Assembly (NCBI GenBank): GCA_030141605.1
Contig: JAQGDQ010000200.1
Location: forward strand, 1 to 62,000
DNA: 62,000 nucleotides
Origin: Tubiluchus corallicola
Lineage: Eukaryota > Priapulida > Priapulimorpha > Priapulimorphida > Tubiluchidae
Reading direction: 5' to 3'
This document shows, in pieces, positions 34,101 to 46,800 of the stretch. A program made the position numbers and the translations under genes. How positions within the stretch are numbered: the first letter of the stretch is position 1; each line of letters starts with the position of its first letter. The notes below the pieces were generated by a model. The model was not told the origin of the DNA. It did no database searches and saw nothing but the letters and a program-made list of their open reading frames with translations.

Positions 34101-37100
34101 CCTCTCTAGTTAAAAAAGTTCTTGCTGTTACATTTTTAATTGATCATCCCTGTTTTCCAATTTCTTACTGTATAATATAATTCAATATAATTTATTTATC
34201 TGTTAAAACTCTTAAAGTGAAAGAAATATATGACATGTATTGTTTTCATTTCATGTATCACTATTATAATTCACTACTTCCACCAGCTTTTCAGTCATAC
34301 TTTAGTCCAGTTTCAAATCAACATGATCATTACACAAGATATTCAGTGGAAAACTATGTACTCCCCCTTCCAAAAATAAATATAATGAAACAGTCATCAA
34401 AATATAATGCTATTAAAATATGGTCATCAATTCCGCGTGAAAATAAAACTCTTAACCTTTATCAATTTAAAAAAGCGTCAAAGAATTACCTACTGCAACG
34501 GTATAATTAACTCACAATTTTACTCACCCTGATCTTAAGTTACTAACAAAACTTATTTTGTTCTAATGTTTGCTATAACTGATGAAAATGTAATGTTAAT
34601 TGTCAATTGTTTCACTTATCTGGATTAGGACTCGAAAGCTAAATGCTCCTTCCTCCTCCTCACAGTAACTCGCTTACTTTATTTTTTTTCAATGTAATAT
34701 CAATTTATATGTATGTTTGAGTTGCTGTGGAATAAACTCATAATTCATAATTCATACTGTCATACTTGTTCGTATAGGAGTTGGAGTTGCCATGGTGATT
34801 GTTTCCCTCATCGTCGCCATCTACTACAATGTAGTCATGTCGTATACCCTGTACTACATGTGGGCTTCTATGCAGCGTGTTTTACCTTGGACAACATGTG
34901 ACAATGAGTGGAATACAGTTGCTTGTTACGTTCGAGGTGACGAGATTAACAAAAATTACACGGACTGGTGGAACGAATCAGATTATTACAATGGCAATTT
35001 TAAACTCAAAACAGCACCAGAGGAATACTGGGAGTAAGTCAAACTATTTTATTGTTTTTAAGTCCGCTTCTAAATTTTATAAATTTAAATTTTAAATATG
35101 TTAAATCTTAAAGGACAAGAAAAGGATATATGAAGTCGGTTTCAGAAAAATCGCCTTAAAAAATTATATTACTTTATAGCAATTTAATGCGCATATCGTA
35201 TTCTCATGAAAGGAATTTTTGTTTCTTTTCATTTTAATTTGTCCGCAATACCGTTCCGCGTCATTCCGTCCGCGTTATTACATGACGTAATATACGCACA
35301 AAATAAATCGGGGAACAATGTCCCAAAAAAATTTCCATCCAGATTTTATATTATTTAACATTTAGCTTACCTGCTGAAAAGACTTATGTAACTAGAAATA
35401 ATAATTTAACATGTTCGTGCCAATTGATAAAATGTCGCTGACTCGCCCTCTAGGGTGCGCCACTCACGAACCAAAAAATGTATTTTCAGTCTTATTGACA
35501 AGATACAGTAATGTAAAATTTTACTTAGTTAAAACAAAAGAAAACCCTCCACTTACATAAAACTTAAAAAATTCGTCTTGAAATTTTGTCACGTATTGCA
35601 TTTTTGCGTGCAGAGCTTATGTCGGCAGTAACGCTGTATAAAACTTGTGAACTTAAACTCCCGCGATGACCATTAGACGAAGTCATTTTGACGATAGGTC
35701 GTTTGAAACAAGTTTTGATAACATTAAGTAAAGTTTGAAAAAACAATCAGAGCATTCGTAGCGCACACGTCACTAACTAAGTAAAATTTTAAATTACTGC
35801 ACCTTGTCAATAAGATTAAAAATACGTTTTTGGTTAGTGAGTGGCGCACCCTGGAGGTGAGTCAACGACAGTTTACCAAATGGTGAAAACCTTTTATATA
35901 ATTAATAATTTTCTTTTTTAGTTGCATAAGTCTCGCAAGCAGGTAACCGAAATGCTGAGTAATATAACCTTGCATAGAACGTGTTTTGGGACATAATTTA
36001 ACATTTCCCTTTCTTCCTCTGATTTACGTTGTGCGTATATGACGTCATGTAATGACGCGGTGGGAACAGTATTGTGAGAGATATACGCATAAAATTGCTA
36101 TAAAGTAATATAATTTTTGAGGCGATTTTTCTGAAACCCACTTCAACTACCCCGTTTCTTGTCCTTTAAATTTTTATATATTAGGGCTTAGTTTAAAAAT
36201 GTCAGGATATATAATTTTGGTTTTTCACTAAAAGAAATCACTGTATCAAGACAAGCTGTCATCAGCCATTAGTATTCTCATCAGCTTTGGAGGAGTAACG
36301 GCGCATTCAGACTAGCAAGTTTTCTCGCCAAGTAAACTCAGCAAGTAACTCACAAGCATGTTCACACTAGAGAGCAAAACTTGCTGCAAGTTACTCTCCG
36401 ACAGTAAGCACGAAATGACACTTACTTCTCTATTTACTGTGAGAAGTGTCGAGAATAACTCGCGGAGACGTTCACACTAAAGAGCAAATCTTGCTGCAAG
36501 TTACTCTCCGACAGTAAGCAAGAGACGACACTCACTTCTCTATTTACTGTGAGAAGTGTCGAGAGTAACTCGCAGCAACTGTCTGAGAGTTTACAATAAT
36601 TTGCCGACAGTAACTCACAGAGCAGTTCACACTTACAAGTTTGCTTGTCAGAGAGAAAATTCGTTAAGAAAACTCGCTAGTCTAAACGCCGCTGTTTTGA
36701 TTATAAAAATGTCAGTAGTGAAATGTAATTCTAAATCCACTTATATATATATATAAAGTGAGAAACATTTAGTGCTTTAGTGAGAAACATAAGAATTGTT
36801 AATTCGAAAATCTTTTATATAGTCTTTGAAACGTGTTTCCATTGCTTTCCTAAACTTAATTTTAAACCCTATTTCAAACATTTCATATATGTAACATCTA
36901 AGCTATTGGGACACCATGTGGTGGATCCAGTTAACTCCGAAACCACTGAAGCATGGTAACTGCTGTTGACCACTTGCTTTAGTGAGAAACATAAGAATTG
37001 TTAATTCGAAAATCTTTTATATAGTTTATAGTCTTCGAAACGTGTTTCTATTGCTTTCCTAGACTTAATTTTAAATTCTTCTGTTTCAAACTTCCCAAAA

Positions 37101-37797
37101 CCTACATTGTTGACATCATTACATATTGTGACTTTGTTAGGAACAAAGTACTGGGGTTACATGTGGTAACCAATGGTACAGTAGATCACGTTTACAACAT
37201 AGCTGATTTGGGAGGTATCAAATGGGACGTGGTTCTCAATCTCTTGCTGTCTTGGATCATTGTATTTGCCTGTCTCATGAAGGGCATCAAATCATCTGGG
37301 AAGGTAAAATTGATGTTGCTTTTGCTTTGTAAACATTAAAGTTTATTATTAGCTGACAAGTCATTCAACAGCAGCCTTTAAAAACGATAAACTAATCACT
37401 TTATATTTGCGGCAATTTAAAATGCAATATTTTTTATTTTACAATTTACAAACTAATAAACTAAAACAAGAAACAGTCAGCCAGCTCAGTAAAAATTAAT
37501 TCTGTTATAGTCTTTAATCACGTAAAATTACACATATGTAAATAGAAATGTGAAGATATCATTTCTTTATACGTCAACTTCAACTTAAAAGTCTTTTTAA
37601 TTGTGTGTAAAAAATTCTGATTTGTAAACTTGTATTTTTTTGTTAACTATCATTGCTTTATCAATTTTTTTCTATATTTTGTATAATTTACTAACATTTT
37701 AACACTATTTTAAAACATCAGTCTAGAAACTGAACACACACAATTATTTATGTATTCGGATTTTATACACACACACACACACACACACGCACGCACG

Positions 37798-37843
<46 letters not shown>

Positions 37844-40800
37844 ACATTAATATTAATTTACTGAATATTTTGTTGTTATCTAATTAATGTTTCAGTAAAA
37901 AAAAGTAAATTGCATCTTATTCTCTACTCTTGTGAACCATTACATAATTTAGACAGCGTATTAATGATTTGTTTTAAAGCACAAGAAAATCCTCCTTTTA
38001 CATACTCCGTTTTCGTATGCATGGCTTACAAAACATATAAATTTAAACTCCCGGATGACCGCTAGGCGTAGCCATTTTAATGGTAGGTCGTTTGAAACAA
38101 GTTTTGATAATATTAAGTAAAGTTTGAAAAAATAATCAGAGCATTCGTGCATACTTTTTCTTCCCTTGATTTACGTGGCCTAGTGACGTCATGTAATGGC
38201 GCCCGTCGCAACAGTATTGCGGGAGATTTAAAATGAAAACAAACGAAAATTCCTTTCAACGCGAGTACGATATGTGCATGAAACTGCTGTAAAGTAGTAT
38301 AATTTTTTAAGGCGATTTTTCTGAAGCCTACTACAGGTGCCCCTTTTCTTGTCCTTTGACACACACGCTTGCAAAAAGTTCATAGATTCAAAATGCACAC
38401 TTCATAGACATCAGTCACATACAGCAATTTGTTTTTGATAATTTGATAACTTTACTCACCTTTTACTTGTTCTAGGTTGTGTATTTCACTGCAACGTTTC
38501 CTTATGTTGTATTAATCATTTTGCTCATTCGTGGTGTGACGCTAGAAGGAGCTAAAGATGGAATCAGACATTTATTTGTACCAACGTGGTCTAAACTCTT
38601 AGACGTAAACGTGAGTATTTAAACAGTTAGGAATGAAAAGCTTCTGATCACTGAGCCTCTTAGGTGGTTTGGGGTTGTGGCAGCCTTACAGTGCTCAAGT
38701 AAGCCTAATACACCCGTGTTAGAACCATTACATTACCCCAGATGCTTGAGTCTGTCAGGTAGCACCCTACTAGACCAAACCCAGATAGATCAAATTCTCC
38801 TAGACTAATACCTTAGGCAAACCAGCCTCCAGACATAAATAATCATAAACTAGACTTCTAATGCAGATCAACACTCAGGAAGACAAGATCCTGCGACTAG
38901 ACATGGATCAGACTCGTCTTATAGGCTGTACCTCTCATAGATCAGACCTTTCACAGACCAGTATCCAGACAGATGAGCTACAGACCTCTGATAGATCAGA
39001 CCTTACACAGACCAGTATCCAGACAGATGAGCTACAGACCTCTGATAGATCAGACCTTACACAGACCAGTATCCAGGCAGATGAGCTACAGACCTCTCAT
39101 AGATCAGACTTTTCACAGACCAGTATCCAGACAAATGAGCTACAGACCTCTCATAGATCAGACCTTACACAGACCAGTATCCAGGCAGATGAGCTACAGA
39201 CCTCTCATAGATCAGACTTTTCACAGACCAGTATCCAGACAAATGAGCTACAGACCTCTCATAGATCAGACCTTACACAGACCACTATCTAGACAGATGA
39301 GCTACAGACCTCTCATAGATCAGACGTCAGACAAACCAGACCCCGAGACATGAACTGCCATAAACCAGACTTCCGGTATGGATCCGACATCAGGAAGACC
39401 ACACCCCCAGCAGACTAGTCATTGACCAAACATCTGACAGACCAGATCCCAGACAGAACAGTAACAGTGCTTGCCAGACCAGCCAAAACCAGACCTGCAT
39501 CTAGAACATAAAGAAACTGACGTAGTCCAATGATTAGAGCATACACACTGGCCATGACCTAATTGCAACCGCGCATTAGTTTGTAGCACAATGAGCCTTA
39601 ACAGCTGCCGTTAATTTTTTAGTTTTATATTAAAAACATTTTATTAAGACAAAGGTTGTACCGTAAGCGTTACCGAAAACTTTTTTGATTGAGCGTAAAG
39701 TTTAAGATTTTAATTAATTAATTAATTAATTTAGGTGTGGAGAAATGCTCTGGGTCAGATGTTCTTTTCATTGTCTGTTGGTTGGGGTTGTCTCATCATG
39801 TTTGCCAGTTACAACAAGTTTCGACACAACTGCTACAAAGATGCCATCATTGTCAGTAGTCTGGATACAATCACTAGCATCATCGCTGGATTTGTCGTCT
39901 TTTCTGTTATTGGGGCGCTTAAACACGATCTAGGAATAGAAAGGATAGAAGACGTGGTAAAAGGAGGTATCTAATTGTCTTATGTATACTTCTTTAGGTA
40001 CGAATAAAATGTAATGCGTTGTTTATTTATTATTCCTGACGGTTCAATTCAAGGTTTAGTATGGAAACAAAAGGTCTAGTGCACATTGTATGAATTATGT
40101 ATACTACGTACATAAATACATACATAAATACATACGTACATACGTACATACATACATACAAACGTACGTACGTACATACATACATACATACATACATACA
40201 TACATACATACATACATACATACATACATACATACATACATACATACATACATACATACATACATACATACATACATACATACATACATACATACATACA
40301 TACATACATACATAGTTATATATATATATGTATGTATGTATATGTATAATTACAACACAAACGCAATTTCACGTTCGCGCCACTAGTTCTTTGCTGTTTC
40401 ATGCATTTCGCCATTTGTTAGTTAGACGGACACTACCGCCTGCATTTCAGAAACGCGTTACACAAAACTGGTGTTGTACCTTTCAGTTCAGATGTGTTCA
40501 CTCCCGATGTTTGTCTTTTATAATAAGCTATCCATCCGGTGGCATTCTCTTCGAATTGTTGCGGAACTACATAAAGTCTACTGAACGTTTTGCTAATTGA
40601 TTGTACGTGTAATTATATATTGAATTGTAACCTGAATTATTTTGAATTTTGTTGTTTTGAATTAAAAACCAGCTATTAAGCAATCATACTTTTGTATAAC
40701 TAATAGGATAATGTACATTGATAATTGTTTCTGGTCTGTACTCTGTGCGCTTTGCATATTTCAATTTTAAGTATTAACTAATGAATTACTTGTGTTTTTG

Positions 40801-43800
40801 AACTAATTATCAATGTAACTATATTCTTGATAACCAGTTATTAAGCAATCATACTTTTATACAACTAATAGGATGCTGTACATTATCATTGTTTCTGGTA
40901 TATATAATATATATAATCCAATTTGCACTGACTTTGTTACAGGTCCTGGTCTAGCTTTTGTTGCATATCCGGAAGCTGTTGCTAGGTTACCTGTTGCTCA
41001 ACTTTGGTCAATCATATTTTTCTTTATGCTGTACACCCTTGGATTAGACAGTGAAGTAATTATTATTATTTTCACTATTATTATTATTATTATTATTATG
41101 ACTCTTTATTTTGTATATACATCCCATCTTTAACAATTTACAGTATAGCTATGCTATCATTGCATTATCATTACCTTCTTAACTGACATTTCCTGAATTT
41201 CGGTACCGCATTGCACCAAAAGAGGTGCTGTACCTCTCAGTCCTGAAGTTAGTTTCCGACATACTGGGCACGTTCGACTTCTCATGCGTGAGCACAGCGG
41301 TAACTTTGAAATTTGAATTTTTATCTTAAAACTTGCCTTAGTTTAGTACAAACATTGAATATCTTACACTAGCACTGTACTTCAATTTTCTCTTTCGCAA
41401 ACACGTGCAACACGCTCGTGGAATATTTTTACTGTTGAAAATTATGTTAGTTTGTGATGTATTCAATAGTTGAGCTCGCTTAAGTTAATACTCTAATATA
41501 AATTGGCACTATGCCTAGTGAAAGATATTAAGTTGACCACATAAATACCACAAATTTTAATCTCATTTATTTTCTATTTTAGTTTGCGTTGTTGGAATGC
41601 GTGATGAGTTCCCTGACAGATCAGTTCAAAGGTTTAAGGAAGCACAAGTTTACATTTACTCTTTTCTTCTGCATAGGTTGTTTTCTCATAGCTTTACCTA
41701 GTACCACATACGTGAGTATGAGTTATGTAACTCTGTCTTTGTCTGAGGTACTTATTTATATTCAGTCACTGGCTCTGTAAATGCGTGACCTTTATTTTTA
41801 CATAAGCATATTTTTTGCATAACCCTATTTTTGTATAAGCATATTTTTATATAAGGATATTTTTGCATAAGCATATTTTTACATCACCATATTTTTACAT
41901 AAGCATATTTCTGCTTAAGCATATTTTTGCATAAGCATACTTTTACATAAGCATATTTTTACATAAGCATACATTTACATAAGCATATTTTTCCATAAGC
42001 ACATAAGCATATTTTTACATAAGCACATTTTTACATAAGCATATTTTTGCATAAGCATAGTTTTACATAAGTATATTTTTACATAAGCATATTTTCACAT
42101 AAGCATACTTTTACATAAGCATATTTTTACATAAGGATATTTTTCCATAAGCACATAAGCATACTTTTACATAAACATATTTTTCCATAAGCATAGTTTT
42201 ACATAAACATATTTTTCCATAAGCATAGTTTTACGTAAGCATATTTTTACATAAGCATACTTTTACATAAGCATATTTTTACATAAGGATATTTTTCCAT
42301 AAGCATATTTTTACAAAAGCATATTTTTACCTGCATATACCAGTGTAGGTTACAAATGTCATACTGATATTAAAATGATATAAATGTGTTATTTGTTGCC
42401 TGTTTTTGGCTCTATAGCTATAATGTAAAAGCTATATTTTGTACTTTTGTATTGTGTTGTTGTTTTGCTGTATGTGTGTCATTGTAGTATAATGTCTATG
42501 CCAGTAATAAATTCGATTCTATTAACTTTCGAAAATCACTTTTACTGTTGCCACACAATATAGCTGTATTCTGTTTTCTGCTCCATTGAAACAAACTGCC
42601 TTTCGGAAATCTTAGTTTCAATAGAAATAAAACAGCTACAACAGCCACTAGGAATTTCATCATTCTATTAAAGATGAGCATCAGTTAGTCTGTAGGTTTT
42701 TGCATAAATTACTTACATCTGCTGCCATTTGCCTATTTAGGAGGACATATTGTTGCTGACGATGGCAAAAGCAAGTACAAAGTCGCTGATACTAATCTTG
42801 AATAAAATGATGACATTCTCAGCTACTTTTGTAGCTGTCTTATTTCTATTGAAACTAAGATTTTCGAATGACCCATTGTCCCATTGAAGTCAAAATTAGA
42901 AATATGCTCACACGCCTGCAAATGGCGTGGGTGTAAAACGTGTGTGGAGGACAGCAGTAATGGTAGCAACAACAGCTGCAGCAGCAACACCAACAGAACT
43001 GATAATGTCAATGGCTACATTAATAGTAGCAGCGACAGCTGCAGCAGCAACATCAACAGCAGTGACAGTGGCGACGGCTACAGCAACAACGGCAACAACA
43101 ACAAAAAGAACAACAGCAACAGCAGCAGCAAGCAACAGCAACAACAACAACAACACCAACACCTCCTCCACCACCACCAGCAGCAGCAACAGCAACAACA
43201 ACAAAAACAACAACAACATATTCTTAAACGTATACACGTAAACGTAACATAAGTTATTGTGATTTCATGAAATATTTTAGGGTGGACTCTATGTTTGGGC
43301 TCTCATGGACAAGTATGGAGGCGACTTTGCAGTTTTACTCATAGCATTCTTTGAGATAGTGGCACTCATGTGGATATACGGATTTAATCAATTTTGTCGA
43401 GATATCGTCTCCATGTTGGGTTTCCGTCCAGGAATCTACTGGCTCATTACATGGATTGTGGTGTCACCTGTATTAATTTTGGTAAGGTATCTTTGGCTGC
43501 AAAGCTTTAATTTGGTAATGTATCTTTGGCCGAAATGCTTTAATTTGATAATGTATCTTTGGCCGCAATTCTTTAATTTGGTAATGTATCTTTGGCCGCA
43601 ATGCTTTAATTTGGTAATGTATCTTTGGCCACAATGCTTTAATTTGGTAATGTATCTTTGGCCGCATTGCTTTAATTTGATAATGTATCTTTGGCCGCAA
43701 TGCTTTAATTTGGTAATGTATCTTTGGCCACAATGCTTTAATTTGGTAATGTATCTTTGGCTGCAATGCTTTAATTTGATAATGTATCTTTGGCTGCAAT

Positions 43801-46800
43801 GCTTTAATTTGGTAATGTATCTTTGGCTACAATGCTTTAATTTGGTATTGTATCCTTTGGCTGCAATGCTTAATTTGGTAATATATCTTTGACTGCAATG
43901 CTTTAATTTGGTATTGTATCCTTTGGCAGCAATGCTTTAATTTGATAATGTATCTTTGGCTGCAATGGTTAAACTTGGTAATGTATCTTTGGCCGCATTG
44001 CTTTAATTTGATAATGTATCTTTGGCCGCAATGCTTTAATTTGATAATGTATCTTTGGCTGCAATGCTTTAATTTGGTAATGTATCTTTGGCTGCAATGC
44101 TTTAATTTGATAATGTATCTTTGGCCGCAATGCTTTAATTTGGTAATGTATCTTTGGCCGCAATGCTTTAATTTGGTAATGTATCTTTGGCCGCAATGCT
44201 TTAATTTGATAATGTATCTTTGGCTGCAATGCTTTAATTTGATAATGTATCTTTGGCTGCAATGCTTTAATTTGGTAATGTATCTTTGGCTGCAATGCTT
44301 TAATTTGGTAATGCATCTTTGGCTGCAATGCTTTAATTTGATAATGTATCTTTGGCCGCATTGCTTTAATTTGGTAATGTATCTTTGGCCGCAATGCTTT
44401 AATTTGATAATGTATCTTTGGCCGCAATGCTTTAATTTGGTAATGTATCTTTGGCTGCAATGCTTTAATTTGGTAATGTATCTTTGGCTGCAATGCTTTA
44501 ATTTGGTAATGTATCTTTGGCTGCAATGCTTTAATTTGGTAATGTATCTTTGGCCGCAATGCTTTAATTTGATAATGTATCTTTGGCTGCAATGCTTTAA
44601 TTTGGTAATGTATCTTTGGCTGCAATGCCTTAATTTGGTATTGTATCCTTTGGCTGCAATGCTTAATTTGGTAATATATCTTTAGCTGCAATGTTTAATT
44701 TGGTAATGTATGTTTGGCTGCAATGCTTTAATTTGATAATGTATCTTTGGTCGCAATGCTTTAATTTGGTAATGTATCTTTGGCCGCAATGCTTTAATTT
44801 GGTAATGTATGTTTGGCTGCAATGTTTAATTTGGTAATGTATCTTTGGCCACAATGCTTTAATTTGGTAGTGTATCTTTGGCTGCAATGCTTTAAGTTGG
44901 TAGTGTATCAATGTGAAAATATTGCAACTTGAAGAGAGAAACGAAATTAGGATGATTTTTCAAATACTATTCCATTTTCAAGTCCGATAAAAAGTGTGCA
45001 TTTTAACACGATTAATACTGTAAAAGTGTTTCTGATAATTAAATATTATTATTAACTTAAGCGAGCTCAGCTATTGATGACATCACAAACAAATATAATT
45101 TTCAACAGCAAAAATATTCTGTGAGCATGTTGCACGTGTTTGTGAAAGCGAAATTTGATGTACGGTGCTACTGTAAGAGATTCCGTGTGTTGTACTAGAA
45201 CTAGGCAAGCTTTAAGATAAAAATTCGAATTTCAAATTTACCGCTGTGCTCACACATCGTCACAAACTAACACCGAGAGGTTCAGCGCCTGTTTTTTGTG
45301 CGATGCGTTTCCGAAATGCAGGCGCTAGTGCCCGTCTAACGAAATTGTGTTTATTTGGTAATAATTCTTTGACGTAAGTAATTTTTGAAAAAAATAGTAT
45401 GTTTTCTTTCAATATTTTAAAGAATAGATTGTTTTGACCTACAGTTTAAGACTGGGTCTGGTTTTGCTTTAATTTTGTCTCCTCTTTACTAACATTAATT
45501 TTGAGTTAGATTTGTTTATGAAAAAGCAATAATACTACAAACAGATCACAACAGATGTCACTACACGTACTGACTTTTTTCTGCTAGAAATATAAATAAA
45601 ATGAAAATATTTCTTCTAATATTGTAGTGAACTTATATTCACGTGTTGTGATAAATGTTTGCTTGCTTTTGTTTAAATCAAATGCAAAATTTCTGTAAAA
45701 TTCGGTTTGTTTTATTCATTTACTCGTGTTTATGAAAAGGTTTTTTTTTATTTCAGGTCGTGTTTATTTTAGCCATGATTTACTACAAGCCACTGATTAG
45801 CGATTCTGAAGTGTACTATCCACCCTGGGCTGATGGCGTTGGTTGGCTTTTGGCGGCCTTGTCTTTGGTCCAAATTCCTTTATGGGCAATCATTATGACC
45901 CTAGTGCAAAAAGGCAATCTTACACAGGTAAATTCACTATTAACGCTCCACTTATTTAAAAAGCTTCGCCCACAGTATGTATTCTACACTCTGATAAACT
46001 GTTGACATGCCGAGAGTCTCATGATAAATTCTAGTTCATTTGTTTATTGAACGTGAACAATATATCACATATACAAAAACACACTTCTACCGTAAACAAT
46101 TCACAACCATTAGTAACCAATTTGTGATGGGGAAAACGTATTCTTAAAATAAAAATGACAACTAGCACCCTCTTAAGAAAAGACATGGCTCCTATTCAGA
46201 TACAATATCTGCAACGTTTCGACATGGTTACATGTCACACTCACGGAACAATCACTTTGTTATTTTTGCTGAGGTGATTGTTGCATTAACGTGACATGTA
46301 ACCATGTCGAAACATTGCAGATGTTGTATACGAATAGAAACCATGTCTTTTCTTAAGGGAAGACAGGACGATTGTTTAGACTCAATCTCATTTTATTTTG
46401 CTGTCTAAAATATAAATTTTCTTGCCTATAAAAATTAGCAATTGTTCCTTATATTTGAATAATTTTAGCTTAGAATGTTAATTAATGGTAACCGAACACA
46501 GCTATTGCTTACATCAAAAACTAACCACAGTTTGTGCAATGGTAAGCATCTTCCCTTGCGCATCAAGCATATTCGTGCAAGTGTTACTGATTAAACGGGT
46601 GATGTCACGAAAATGGGCTCTACATCATATGACGTCAGAAACTAACGCTGCAGTTCATGATCATGGTTATCACGGTACCACCCACATGCATGACTCAAGT
46701 ATCAGTGTAGTTGATTAAAGATAGTTTGTGTTAAATTTGAAAAAAAGTTAATTTAATGCAATCAGTAAGATAATACAAAGATGTTAGAAACCCATAATTC

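Noticed and set aside
38861-39353. 143- and 126-codon frames with 18-residue repeats
   Set aside because: 54-bp minisatellite in an SLC6 intron; the transporter reads straight from exon 38476-38610 to 39735-39966 without it.
40030-40386. MYVC and HTYI repeat frames
   Set aside because: CATA microsatellite translated in different frames.
43482-44691. Long frames of 11-residue repeats ([11 protein letters not shown] type) on plus and minus strands
   Set aside because: The 33-bp minisatellite has a unit divisible by three and no stops in those frames; it lies inside a clear SLC6 intron.
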